NCBI GenBank assembly: GCA_035693105.1
Contig: DASSHC010000143.1
Coordinates: 1-43,907, forward strand
From: DASSHC01 sp035693105
Lineage (GTDB): Bacteria > Chloroflexota > Chloroflexia > Thermomicrobiales > Thermomicrobiaceae
Direction: 5' to 3'
DNA: 43,907 bases
The notes under the pieces were generated by a model. The model made no database searches, was not told the DNA's origin, and was given only the letters and a program-made list of their open reading frames with translations. The position numbers and the translations under genes are program-made. Below, in pieces: positions 24,676 to 32,805 of the stretch. Each line of letters begins with the position of its first letter. The first letter of the stretch is position 1.

Positions 24676-25044
24676 ATGGCCAAGCACTCGATCGTCCACG
24701 TCGAGATCCCGGCCGCGAACCGGATGGCAGCCGGCGACTTCTACTCGAAGGTGTTCGGCTGGGAGATCCAACAGCATCCGGAGATGAACTACGCCGTCTT
24801 CAACACCGGCAGCATGCCGGGTGGCGGCTTCTCGCCCACCAGCGGCGAGCAAGCGGCGGAGGCCGGCAAGGTGATGGTCTTCATCGGCACCGACGACATC
24901 GAGGATAGCCTGGCGACGATTCAAGCGAACGGCGGTAGCACGGTGCTGCCCAAGACCGAGATTCCCGGCATCGGCTGGTTCGCCGTCTTCACCGACCCGA
25001 CCGGCAACAACCTCGCCCTCTTCACCGACAGCAGCATGCGCTAG
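24676..25044 (+). CDS. VOC (glyoxalase/bleomycin-resistance) family protein
   Basis: 122 aa, one VOC module: IVHVEIPAANRMAAGDFYSKVFGW, then NYAVFNTG, PGGGFSP, VFIGTDDIEDSLATIQANGG and the closing WFAVFTDPTGNNLALF. The metal-ligand positions of glyoxalase I (His/Glu) are only partly visible (HVEIP, no clear second His), so it may be a binding or dioxygenase-like VOC protein. AAAGGAG lies 8 bases before ATG 24676, and a good sigma-70 promoter is about 70 bases upstream. It is likely transcribed alone, ending in the hairpin doublet at 25072. Confidence 0.93.
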   Translation: MAKHSIVHVEIPAANRMAAGDFYSKVFGWEIQQHPEMNYAVFNTGSMPGGGFSPTSGEQAAEAGKVMVFIGTDDIEDSLATIQANGGSTVLPKTEIPGIGWFAVFTDPTGNNLALFTDSSMR

Positions 25045-25071
25045 GCGGCGTCATCTCCCCTAACGAACGCC

Positions 25072-25202
25072 TGTAGGGGCGGCCCCCCCCGTGGCCGCCC
25101 TCGTTGTTCCACGCATCGGCAACGGGGAGATGGCGAGCGTGGGTGGCAAGCGAGGAGGTAGGTGGCAGGCTACGAGGGCAGACACGGAGGTCTGCCCCTA
25201 CA
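25072..25202. repeat. Inverted doublet of the GTAGGGGC-type hairpin repeat, long form
   Basis: Left unit 25072-25102 (GGGCGGCC with GGCCGCCC) and right unit 25174-25202 (GGGCAGAC with GTCTGCCC) flank about 70 bases. The interior shares GCAACGGGGA (25119-25128) and the following 23 bases (16 matches) with the element at 27852-27979, which lies in the opposite orientation. The two are therefore copies of one 130-bp element. It separates the VOC and DinB genes. Confidence 0.8.
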
Positions 25203-25322
25203 ACGTTTGGCGTCCGAAGACGGGCCTGTCCGCGCCTGACGGCCCTTCCCCGCGCGGTATGCTTGCCCTGGCCCGTGCTGACGCGGCCCTTGCTTACCCC
25301 CATGGAAAGGACGGCGACCATC

Positions 25323-25811
25323 GTGCGTACCCTCGTCAAGCTCGCGCGCTACACCGACTGGGCCAACCAGGTCGTGTTCGGCGCCTGTGAGGAAGCCCTG
25401 CCGCAGGTACTGCAGCAGACGGCTCCCGGCACGGTCGGCTCGATCGACGACACGCTGAAGCATCTGGTGTCGGTCGAGGACGCCTACCTGGCGATGCTGC
25501 AGGGGCGCGATCCGGGCGAGGCGCTGGGGCCGCGCAACGAGTACTTCGCGCACGACCTCGCCTGGTTCGCCCAGCACTCCCGCCAGCTCGACGCGGCTTA
25601 CCTGGCGCTGCTCGACGGCAAGGACGAGCCCTGGCTGGAGGGTCCGCTGCGGGTGCCCTGGTTCGATCATCCGATGACCCGCCGCGACGGGCTGCTCCAG
25701 GTCTTCACCCACTCGGCCCAGCACCGCGCCCAGGTGCTCTCCGAGCTGGGGGCGCACGGTGTCAAGGTGCCCGATGTCGACTACATGCTGCTACTGGAGG
25801 TCGAGGAGTAG
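25323..25811 (+). CDS. DinB family protein
   Basis: 162 aa four-helix DinB/YfiT-type fold. The three metal-ligand His positions are plausible: LKHLVSVEDAYL (about residue 45), and QVFTHSAQHRAQVLSELGA (about 130-135, H and H). Typical opening LARYTDWANQVV is present. The family includes thiol-transferases and damage-inducible proteins of unknown activity; mycothiol- or bacillithiol-dependent enzymes are among them. GTG 25323 is preferred because AAAGGA lies 11 bases upstream; ATG 25302 in the same frame has no ribosome site. It is probably a single-gene unit between the repeat doublet and a strong hairpin. Confidence 0.9.
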   Translation: MRTLVKLARYTDWANQVVFGACEEALPQVLQQTAPGTVGSIDDTLKHLVSVEDAYLAMLQGRDPGEALGPRNEYFAHDLAWFAQHSRQLDAAYLALLDGKDEPWLEGPLRVPWFDHPMTRRDGLLQVFTHSAQHRAQVLSELGAHGVKVPDVDYMLLLEVEE

Positions 25812-25813
25812 CT

Positions 25814-25844
25814 CCCGCCGGCATCACCGTGCCGCGCCGGCGGG
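25814..25844 (+). terminator. Hairpin just after the DinB gene
   Basis: CCCGCCGGC (25814-25822) pairs perfectly with GCCGGCGGG (25836-25844) over 13 bases, starting 2 bases after the stop codon. No T-run follows. It is likely a terminator or transcript-end structure. Confidence 0.5.
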
Positions 25845-25959
25845 CAACCCTTACCATCCACCCCGCTCGGACGAGTAGTTCCTGCGATGCTACCCTTAGG
25901 CGCTGCCCGCGCGGGCGGCGGCCGGCGTCGCCCGGTCCGGCGCCGGCAGGGGAGTCCCG

Positions 25960-27801
25960 GTGGACCCAGTCCATCAATTGATCATCACCGCGACCGCCAT
26001 CCTGGTGACCGCCGCGCTGGGCCAGATCCTCGCGCCGCGCATCCCCGTGCCGCTGATCCTGATCTACCTCGCGCTCGGGGTCGTGCTCGGCCCCAGCCTC
26101 CTCGGCGTGCTGGCCGTCGACGAGCTGGGCGCGGTCCTGCCCGCCGCGGTGCGTCTGGCGGTGGCGATCATCGTCTTCGAGGGCGCCTTCTCGCTGGAGA
26201 CCCACTACCTGCGCCAGGTGCGTCGCCCGGTGCGCAATCTGGTCACGCTCGGGCTGGCCGTGACCGTCGTGGGCGGCCTGCTGCTGGCGCACTTCGTCGC
26301 CGGCCTCCCCTGGTCGCTGGCGCTCCTCTACGGCGCGCTCGTCTCGGTGACCGGGCCGACCGTGATCACGCCGCTGCTGCAGCGCGTGCGGGTCAACGGG
26401 CGCGTGCGCACCACGCTGGCCGGTGAGGGGATCATCATCGACCCGATCGGCGCGGTGGCCGCCCTGGTGGTCTACTTCGTCGTCACCGCCGAGCAGCAGC
26501 AGGCGATCCACCTGGTGCGCTGGGTGCTCGAGCGGCTGGTGGTCGGCGCGCTCTGGGGGCTCCTCGGCGGGCTGATCCTGCTGCTGCTGCTGCGCCAGCT
26601 CCGGCTCGATTCGAGCCAGACCTCGCGCCTGCTGACGATCGGCGGCGCGGCGCTGATCTACACCTCGATCGATACGCTGATCCCCGATGCCGGGCTGGCC
26701 GCGGCGGTGGCCGCCGGTCTCTTGCTCGGCAACCTGGAGTTTCCCCACCGCGAGGAGGTCCACCGCTTCGCCGGCGACATCACCGTGATCGTCATCGCCA
26801 CGGTCTACCTCTTGCTGGCGGCCAGCCTCGACCCCGACGTGCTCGTGCGGCTCGGCTGGCGCGGACCGCTGACGGTGCTGGGGATGATGCTGCTGGTGCG
26901 GCCGCTGGGGGTCGTGCTCAGCACGGCCGGCACGCTGCTGCGTCGCCGGGAGCGCGCCTTCGTGGCCGCCATCGGGCCGCGCGGGGTGGTCGCCGCCTCG
27001 CTGGCGACCCTCTTGAGCCTCAATCTGCGCGCGGCCGGGGTGCCCGGCGGCGACGCGCTCTTGGGGTTGGTCTTCCTGACGATCGTGATCACGATCGCGG
27101 TCCAGGCCAGCTACGCGGATTGGCTGGCGCGTCGACTAGGAGTGCTGCCCATGGATATTCTGATCGTCGGAGCCGGGCGCGTCGGGCGCATGCTGGCCGA
27201 GCAGATGCTGGCGCTGGGTGAGGACGTCACCATGGTCGAGCCGAACCCGGAGCACGCCGAGCAGGCGCGCGAGTTGGGCGCGCGGGTGGTGGTGGGCGAC
27301 GGAACCGATGTGGCGGTGCTGGAGCGCGCCGGCATCGCGCAGGCCAAGACGGTGGTGGCCGCCACCGCCTCGGACAAGGACAACCTGTTGATCTGCCAGC
27401 TCGCGCGGACGCGCTTCGGCCGCGAGCAGGTGGTGGCGCGCGTCACCGACCCGGAGGCCGTGCCGAGCTTCGAGGAGCTCGGCATCCAGGTGATGAACCC
27501 GGCCCGCTCCAGCGCCATGATCCTGGCCAATCTGATCCGGCGCCCGAATCTCTTCCGCCTGCTCAGCGAGGTGAGCGTCGACGGCGCGGACGTGACCGAG
27601 GTAGTGGTGCGCAATCCGGCCGTCGGCGGCACGTCGCTCAAAGGGTTGGGCCTGCCCAAGGACGTGCTGGTGCTGCTGCTGCGGCGCGGCGGGCAGCGCC
27701 TGATCCCCCACGGCGATACCGTGGTCGAGCCGGGCGACGTGGTGACGCTGGTGGGCAGCCGCCGCTCGACGGAGCAGGCCGCCGAGCGGCTGTTGGGCTG
27801 A
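25960..27801 (+). CDS. Cation:proton antiporter with C-terminal RCK (TrkA-N and TrkA-C) domains
   Basis: 613 aa. Residues 1-390 hold about 12 membrane segments of a CPA-type Na+/H+ exchanger, with GPTVITPLLQ and the ion-binding helix GEGIIIDPIGAVAAL (an Ile-Asp pair rather than Asn-Asp). Residues 398-520 form a TrkA-N domain with the nucleotide-binding motif ILIVGAGRVGRMLAE and Asp/Glu at the next strand, and 530-610 a TrkA-C domain. It exchanges Na+ or K+ for protons, gated by a nucleotide or second messenger through the RCK part. GTG start with AGGGGAG 6 bases upstream. Which cation is moved cannot be read from sequence. Confidence 0.94.
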   Translation: MDPVHQLIITATAILVTAALGQILAPRIPVPLILIYLALGVVLGPSLLGVLAVDELGAVLPAAVRLAVAIIVFEGAFSLETHYLRQVRRPVRNLVTLGLAVTVVGGLLLAHFVAGLPWSLALLYGALVSVTGPTVITPLLQRVRVNGRVRTTLAGEGIIIDPIGAVAALVVYFVVTAEQQQAIHLVRWVLERLVVGALWGLLGGLILLLLLRQLRLDSSQTSRLLTIGGAALIYTSIDTLIPDAGLAAAVAAGLLLGNLEFPHREEVHRFAGDITVIVIATVYLLLAASLDPDVLVRLGWRGPLTVLGMMLLVRPLGVVLSTAGTLLRRRERAFVAAIGPRGVVAASLATLLSLNLRAAGVPGGDALLGLVFLTIVITIAVQASYADWLARRLGVLPMDILIVGAGRVGRMLAEQMLALGEDVTMVEPNPEHAEQARELGARVVVGDGTDVAVLERAGIAQAKTVVAATASDKDNLLICQLARTRFGREQVVARVTDPEAVPSFEELGIQVMNPARSSAMILANLIRRPNLFRLLSEVSVDGADVTEVVVRNPAVGGTSLKGLGLPKDVLVLLLRRGGQRLIPHGDTVVEPGDVVTLVGSRRSTEQAAERLLG

Positions 27802-27851
27802 CGGGCGCCACGGCAATTTGATGCGTCTTCGATCGAAGCGTATGGGCGCAA

Positions 27852-27979
27852 TGTAGGGCAGACCCCTGTGCCTGCCCTCGCTGATGTATTGCCGGGTGCC
27901 GACGTTCGCCGCTCACGTTCCTCATTCCCCGTTGCATTTTCGGAGGGGAAACAGGGCAGACACGGAGGTCTGCCCCTAC
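27852..27979. repeat. Inverted doublet of the GTAGGGGC-type repeat, long form, opposite orientation
   Basis: Left unit 27852-27878, right unit 27953-27979, each a hairpin with a GTAGGG edge. The interior contains TCCCCGTTGC (27926-27935), the complement of the core in 25072-25202, so this is the same element inverted. It lies in the convergent gap between the antiporter gene and the TetR gene, with a 12-bp palindrome CTTCGATCGAAG (27827-27838) just before it. Confidence 0.8.
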
Positions 27980-28019
27980 CGCGGGCGGGACATTGCGGCA
28001 AACGGCGATCGAGACCGCG

Positions 28020-28655
28020 CTACGTCTCGCGCGCGGGTACCTCCGGCCTGGTCGCGATGCCGCGCCAGAGGATGTCGAGCGTGTCCTCGATCAACGGCAG
28101 CAGCGTGGAGACCTCGGCGCTGTTGATGACCACCCGCTGCAGGATCAGACCGACCAGCAGCTCGATCACCAGATCGAGGTTGACATCGGGCCGCACCTCG
28201 CCGCGCTCGACGCCGCGCCGCAGGATCTGGCTACCCATCGCCTTGCGCTTCGCCATGACCGTCTCGCGCAGCAGGCGCAGCAGCTCCGGGTTGTGCGCGG
28301 CGGCCACCAGGACGCGGCCGATCGAGGGGCCGAGCACCGTGCCCGAGGTTGTTACTCGGTAGAAGGTGCGTATCAGCGCCTGCAGATCGCCGCGCGTGCT
28401 GCCCGTATCCGGCACGGTCACCTGGGCGTCGATGGTGGCCAGCGCGGCGGCGACCAGCTCCTGCTTCGACTTCCAGCGGCGGTAGATGGTCGCCTTGCCC
28501 ACCCCGGCGCGCTCGGCCACCGCCTCGACGCTCATCCCCTCGAAGCCGGACTCCGCCAGCAACTCCAGCGTGGCGTCGAGGATCGCTTGCTGCGCGGCCC
28601 GGCTGCGCGGGCGCCCGGGCCCGCCGCTCGCGGCGCGCACCTGCTCGCCCAGCAT
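28020..28655 (-). CDS. TetR-family transcriptional regulator
   Basis: 211 aa. N-terminal helix-turn-helix (about 17-64): ILDATLELLAESGFEGMSVEAVAERAGVGKATIYRRW in pieces, the classical TetR pattern. The C-terminal part is a ligand and dimerisation domain of the TetR_C kind (RTFYRV...LVGLILQRVVI). The ATG follows directly on the TAG of the MFS gene, with GGAGGT spanning the stop, so efflux pump and regulator are one coupled transcript. It probably represses its own operon at the palindrome 30264-30296 and is released by a pump substrate. That is inference from position and palindrome. Confidence 0.95.
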   Translation of the reverse strand: MLGEQVRAASGGPGRPRSRAAQQAILDATLELLAESGFEGMSVEAVAERAGVGKATIYRRWKSKQELVAAALATIDAQVTVPDTGSTRGDLQALIRTFYRVTTSGTVLGPSIGRVLVAAAHNPELLRLLRETVMAKRKAMGSQILRRGVERGEVRPDVNLDLVIELLVGLILQRVVINSAEVSTLLPLIEDTLDILWRGIATRPEVPARET

Positions 28656-30254
28656 CTAGACCTCCATCCGCTCGCGCTCCTGCTGGCGCTCCTGCTCGCG
28701 CGCCTTCTCCTCCGCGGCGGCACGCCGCTCGGCCTCGACGACCGGATCGCGCGCCGGCAGGAAGAGGAAGGCGACCACCGCGCCGGCGAAGGCGAAGCCC
28801 GCGCCGATCAGGACGGTCGTGCCCATGGCGTGGATGAAGGCGTCGCGTGCCCCGCTCATCAAGAGGCCCGCGGTGGCGGGGTCGAGCGTCTGCGCAACGC
28901 GCGCCGCCTCGCCGATCGAGTCCTCGACCATCTTGGCAGCCGGGGGCGCGAACCCGGTGGCGACATCGGCGATGCGCTGGCTGTAGAAGGTCGAGAGCAG
29001 GCTGCCGAGCACGGCCACGCCGAGCGCGCCGCCGACCTGGCGCGTGGTGTCGTTGACCGCCGAGCCGACCCCAGCATGCTCCTTGGGCACCGCGCCCATG
29101 ATCGAGTCGGTGGCCGGTGCCATCGCCATGCCCATGCCGAAGCTGACGATCAAGAGCGTGATCAGGATCAGGCTGTAGCCGCTGGTTTGCGAGACGAACG
29201 ACATGATGTAGAGCCCGAGCGAGACGATCAGCAGCCCGGCGGTGACCACGAGCTTGGTGCCGATGCGCTCCGCCAGCCGCGCGCTGAGCGGCGCGCCGAC
29301 CAGGATACCGGCGGCGATCGGCACCATGCGGTAGCCGGCCTCGAGCGCGCTGTAGCGCAGCACGAACTGGAGATACTGGGTTAGGAAGAAGATCGTGCCG
29401 AAGAGGGCGAAGAAGACGAGCGTGACCGCGACGCTGGCGGCGGTGAAGCGCGCGTTCTCGAAGAGGTGCGTGTCGAGCAGCGGGTGGGGGGTGCGCAGCT
29501 CCCAGAGGGCGAAGAGGCCCAGCAGCACCACGGCGACGCCGAAGACGGCCAGGATGGCCGGGTCGGTCCAGCCGCGGTTGGGCGCCTCGATGATGGCGTA
29601 GAGGAGCGCGGCCAGCCCGGCGATCGACAGAAGCGCGCCGGGCGGGTCGAGCTGGGCCTCCTCGGGGTTCTTCGAGTTGGGCACCAGGAAGAAGCCGCTG
29701 ACGAGCGCCAGCGCCACGACCGGCAGGTTCACCAGGAAGACCGAGCCCCACCAGAAGTGCTCCAGCAGCCAGCCGCCGACCACCGGCCCGAGCGGAATGG
29801 CCAAACCGAAGACCGCCGCCCAAAGGGCGATGGCCCGGCCGCGCTCGCGCGCGGGGAAGATGTTGGTCAGGATCGAGAGCGTGGTCGGCATGATGAAGGC
29901 GCCGCCCGCGCCCATCAGCGCGCGGGTCAGGATCAGGTGCTCGGCGCTGCCGGAGTAGGCCGAGAGGAGCGAGCCGATGGCGAAGACGATCAGGCCGGCG
30001 AAAAGAGCCCACTTGCGCCCGAAGCGGTCGCCGAGGTTGCCGGCGGTCAAGAGCAGCCCGGCGAAGACGAGCACGTAGCTATCGACCAGCCACTGCAACT
30101 GGCTCCCACTGGCCTTGAGATCGAGGGCCAGGGTCGGCAGCGCCACGTTGAGGATGGTGTTGTCGAGCCCGATGACCAGCAGGGAGAGCGCCAGCACGGC
30201 CAGCGTCCACCAGCGCCGCTCAAAGATGCGTTGCTCCTGGGCCTGGGTCTGCAC
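28656..30254 (-). CDS. MFS drug efflux transporter, DHA2 (EmrB/QacA) type with 14 membrane segments
   Basis: 532 aa. Family motifs: VIGLDNTILNVALPTLALDL in the first helix, the loop LGDRFGRKWAL, and motif C-like AIPLGPVVGGWLLEHFWWGSVFLVNLP. The length and number of hydrophobic stretches fit 14 helices. Proton-driven export of toxic or hydrophobic compounds is expected. The charged C-terminal tail (EEKAREQERQQERERM) is unusual. GTG 30254 is chosen, with GGAG 6 bases upstream; the frame continues to 30344 through the operator, which rules out that longer start. The pump gene precedes and is coupled to its TetR regulator. Confidence 0.94.
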   Translation of the reverse strand: MQTQAQEQRIFERRWWTLAVLALSLLVIGLDNTILNVALPTLALDLKASGSQLQWLVDSYVLVFAGLLLTAGNLGDRFGRKWALFAGLIVFAIGSLLSAYSGSAEHLILTRALMGAGGAFIMPTTLSILTNIFPARERGRAIALWAAVFGLAIPLGPVVGGWLLEHFWWGSVFLVNLPVVALALVSGFFLVPNSKNPEEAQLDPPGALLSIAGLAALLYAIIEAPNRGWTDPAILAVFGVAVVLLGLFALWELRTPHPLLDTHLFENARFTAASVAVTLVFFALFGTIFFLTQYLQFVLRYSALEAGYRMVPIAAGILVGAPLSARLAERIGTKLVVTAGLLIVSLGLYIMSFVSQTSGYSLILITLLIVSFGMGMAMAPATDSIMGAVPKEHAGVGSAVNDTTRQVGGALGVAVLGSLLSTFYSQRIADVATGFAPPAAKMVEDSIGEAARVAQTLDPATAGLLMSGARDAFIHAMGTTVLIGAGFAFAGAVVAFLFLPARDPVVEAERRAAAEEKAREQERQQERERMEV

Positions 30255-30263
30255 GGAGTACTC

Positions 30264-30301
30264 CAATCCGAAACGATACCGTTCCGTTTCGGATTGTGCC
30301 A
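30264..30301 (-). promoter_or_regulatory. Promoter with overlapping TetR-type operator for the MFS-TetR operon
   Basis: CAATCCGAAACG (30264-30275) and CGTTTCGGATTG (30285-30296) form a perfect 12-bp inverted repeat around 9 bases. On the minus strand TGGCAC (30301-30296) and TATCGT (30278-30273) are spaced by 17 bases, so the palindrome covers the spacer and -10. The start codon follows at 30254. A bound TetR dimer would block transcription. Confidence 0.75.
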
Positions 30302-30403
30302 GAGGAGCCGCCCCGCCGCAAGCGTTGGCGCGCGGATCGCGCATTAACGCCGGGAGCGCCGCCGTCGCGGGGGCGCCGGCATGCGGTGACAGAGGAGGGT
30401 TCG

Positions 30404-31687
30404 GTGCATCGGGAAGCGGAGGTGGGGGCCACGGCGGGCACCGCCGGCACGCCGCCCTCGCGGCTGCGCCGCCTGGCGCGGCTGCTCGGGCCGGGCCTGA
30501 TCGCCGGCGCGGCCGACGACGATCCCACCGCCATCGGGACCTACGCCCAGGCCGGCGCCATGACCGGCTACGGCCTCCTCTGGACGACGCTCCTCACCCT
30601 GCCGATGATGATCGTGGCCCAGTTCACCGCGGCCAAGGTCGCCATCGTGGAGCGCGCGGGGTTGAGCGCCACCCTCATGAAGTACTACCCGCGCCCGCTG
30701 GTCTACGCTGCCGTGCTCGGCCTGCTGGCCGCCAACCTGGTCAACGCCGGCGCCGACCTGGGTGCGATCGCCGCGGCGGTCAACCTGATCGTGCCGCTGC
30801 CGATCAGCCTGCTGGTGGCCCCGATCACGCTCGCCATCTTGCTCTTCCTGATCCTCGGCAGCTATCACCTGATCGTGAACAGCTTCAAGTGGCTGACGCT
30901 GGCGCTGCTGGCCTACGTCATCGCCTCGGTCCTGGCCGGGCCCGCCTGGGGCGCGGTGCTGCGCGGCACCTTCGTGCCGCACGTCGAGACCAACGCCGCC
31001 TTCCTCGGCCTGCTGATCGCCACGCTGGGCGGCAATCTCTCACCCTATCTCTTCTTTTGGGAGGCCGACCTGGAGGTCGAGGAGCTACAGGCGCAGCCCA
31101 GCGTGCGGCCGCGACGGGCGGTGGGCCGGGCGGCGCGCGACACCGTCATCGGCATGCTGGTCTCCAACAGCATCATCTATTTCATCGAGATCGCCACCGC
31201 CGCCACGCTCTTCGCCGCCGGCAATCACCACGTCGGCTCGGCGGCGGAGGCCGCCCGCGCGCTGCGGCCGCTCCTCGGCAACGCCGCCGAGCTCCTCTGG
31301 GCCGTCGGCATGATCGGCTCGGGGCTGCTGGCGGTGCCGGCGCTGACCGGCTCGATCGCCGACGCGGTGGCCGCGCTCTTCGGCTGGCGGCGCGGGCTGG
31401 ACCAGCCGCCGCGCCGCGCCGCGCGCTTCTACCTGCTGCTCGGCGGCGCCATGCTGCTCGGCATGCTGTTCAACTTTCTGGGGATCAACCCGATCCGCGC
31501 GCTGGTCCTCTCGGCCGTGCTCAATGGCTTCCTGTCGCCGCCCCTGCTCCTGCTGCTGGTGCGGCTGGCCGGCAACCGGGAGGTGATGGGGGACCAGGTC
31601 AACGGCCGTTGGTTGACCCTCGGCGGCTGGGCCACGATCGTGATCATGACGCTGGCCGCGCTCGGGCTCCTCGTCACGCTGCTCTAG
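30404..31687 (+). CDS. Nramp-like divalent metal transporter of a non-canonical clade
   Basis: 427 aa, about 11 membrane segments. Helix 1 reads AGAADDDPTAIGTYAQAGA where classical Nramp proteins have a DPGN motif. Helix 6 reads LGGNLSPYLFFWEAD where they have the metal-binding Met-Pro-His. Asp and Pro are kept in helix 1, while the Met and His of helix 6 are gone. Classical members use these to select Mn2+ or Fe2+, so this clade may move another ion (e.g. Mg2+) or use another site. GTG 30404 follows GGAGGG; earlier in-frame starts lack a ribosome site. It is followed after 9 bases by a small membrane-protein gene. Confidence 0.9.
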   Translation: MHREAEVGATAGTAGTPPSRLRRLARLLGPGLIAGAADDDPTAIGTYAQAGAMTGYGLLWTTLLTLPMMIVAQFTAAKVAIVERAGLSATLMKYYPRPLVYAAVLGLLAANLVNAGADLGAIAAAVNLIVPLPISLLVAPITLAILLFLILGSYHLIVNSFKWLTLALLAYVIASVLAGPAWGAVLRGTFVPHVETNAAFLGLLIATLGGNLSPYLFFWEADLEVEELQAQPSVRPRRAVGRAARDTVIGMLVSNSIIYFIEIATAATLFAAGNHHVGSAAEAARALRPLLGNAAELLWAVGMIGSGLLAVPALTGSIADAVAALFGWRRGLDQPPRRAARFYLLLGGAMLLGMLFNFLGINPIRALVLSAVLNGFLSPPLLLLLVRLAGNREVMGDQVNGRWLTLGGWATIVIMTLAALGLLVTLL

Positions 31688-31696
31688 GAGGCGTCG

Positions 31697-32080
31697 ATGA
31701 CCCAACGCACCCCCTCGACCGGACAGCTCGCCTGGGCGCTGGCCGGCGCGCTGCTGATGTTCGCCGGCTGGCTGCTGGCGATCCTGCCGGCCTTCCGGCA
31801 CCTCCACCGCGTCTGGCTGGTGGTCGTGCTGGCGGTGGTCCTCTACGGCCTGGTGCTGGTGCCCTCCAGCCTGGACATCTTCACCAACCGCCCGCGTGGT
31901 AACGGCAAGCGCGGGGCCGGGACGCTGGCGATCTCGCTCGTCCCGGCCCTGGCGATCTTCGTAATTCTGGTGGTCGTCGCGCCGCTCAGCTTGCTCGCCG
32001 GCGTGCTGGCGATCGTGGTTGAGCTGGCCGGCATGGCCCTCTACGGCTGGGCCTGGTGGCGCTACCAGCATGCCGGCTAG
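31697..32080 (+). CDS. Small four-helix membrane protein of unknown function
   Basis: 127 aa, not recognised. Hydrophobic stretches: LAWALAGALLMFAGWLLAIL, VWLVVVLAVVLYGLVLV, LAISLVPALAIFVILVVVAP and LLAGVLAIVVELAGMALYGW. A basic loop (FTNRPRGNGKRGAG) lies between helices 2 and 3. GGAGG overlaps the end of the Nramp-like gene and lies 7 bases before ATG 31697, so translation is coupled. It could be an accessory subunit of the transporter; there is no direct evidence beyond position. Confidence 0.8.
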   Translation: MTQRTPSTGQLAWALAGALLMFAGWLLAILPAFRHLHRVWLVVVLAVVLYGLVLVPSSLDIFTNRPRGNGKRGAGTLAISLVPALAIFVILVVVAPLSLLAGVLAIVVELAGMALYGWAWWRYQHAG

Positions 32081-32120
32081 CGCGACGGTTACGGAACGCA
32101 CTGCATCGGGAGAACATCGG

Positions 32121-32205
32121 GGAGATGCTTCGACTGCGGCCTCAGCATGACCGGACAAAGGCCGTCTCTTCCCCTGTCATCCTGAGCCGCAGCGAAGGAT
32201 CTCTC
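32121..32205. repeat. Inverted doublet of the CATCCTGAG-type repeat, outward-facing
   Basis: A reverse unit (32122-32154) and a forward unit (32169-32204) lie 14 bases apart, with the GATCTC ends pointing outward, the opposite layout to 5541-5652. The forward unit pairs ATCCT with AGGAT; the reverse unit pairs ATGCT with AGCAT, a compensated change. It occupies the convergent gap between the small membrane protein genes. Confidence 0.75.
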
Positions 32206-32274
32206 TGCTGGGACAGCCGCCACGCCACCGTCGAGAACACCGTTGATGTCGTTTTCGATGACGTGGCCAGCACG

Positions 32275-32658
32275 TTAGCGCAGCGCGCGGCGCGTCGCTG
32301 GAAGGGCGATCAAGACCACACTGGCCAGCGCCAGCGGCGTCAGCGCGATCAGCTCGGCCAGGATCCAGCCGCTCGGCGGCTCGATGAAGCCAGGGATCGC
32401 CGAGATAACGTTGAGCAGCGTCAGGACCGCGACGGTGATCGCGCCCCAGCGGCGCAGGCGCCAGAGCCCCCAGGCGCCGACCAGCGTCAGCGCGCTGAAG
32501 ACCAGGCCGATGGCGATCACGGCGGCCGGGATGTCGTCGGCCCCGGGCGCCAAATTGAACGGCAACGAGGCGACGATGCCAAAGACGGTCAGTACCACTG
32601 CCGCGGTCACGGTCGCCGGCCGGGCAGCTCGTGTGGCCGAGGTCGCGATGGTGGACAT
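32275..32658 (-). CDS. Small hydrophobic membrane protein of unknown function
   Basis: 127 aa, not recognised. Four hydrophobic segments: VTAAVVLTVFGIVASLPF, AVIAIGLVFSALTLVGAWGLW, WGAITVAVLTLLNVISAI and WILAELIALTPLALASVVLIAL. GGAAAGGGG is placed 6 bases before ATG 32658, which supports translation. It lies downstream of a kinase/regulator pair on the same strand, with a perfect palindrome (32752-32769) between, so it may be a target of that pair or an independent gene. Confidence 0.75.
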   Translation of the reverse strand: MSTIATSATRAARPATVTAAVVLTVFGIVASLPFNLAPGADDIPAAVIAIGLVFSALTLVGAWGLWRLRRWGAITVAVLTLLNVISAIPGFIEPPSGWILAELIALTPLALASVVLIALPATRRALR

Positions 32659-32751
32659 TGGTGCCCCTTTCCTGCGTTCCGCCGCGGCCCGCGCCGCGGC
32701 GCCCTGCCATGAACTCTAGGGCGCCTGGATTCCTGGTTTGAAGGGGGTTCG

Positions 32752-32769
32752 TGCCCGCTCGAGCGGGCA
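32752..32769. promoter_or_regulatory. Perfect 18-bp palindrome TGCCCGCTC/GAGCGGGCA
   Basis: It sits 36 bases past the stop of the NarL-type regulator and 93 bases before the start of the small membrane protein, all on the minus strand. It can fold as a tight hairpin, so a terminator for the kinase/regulator operon is the simplest reading, although no T-run follows. It could also be an operator for the small gene. Confidence 0.4.
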
Positions 32770-32805
32770 GTTTCTCAGCCTTGGGGCCGGGTATTTCGAC
32801 CCAGG

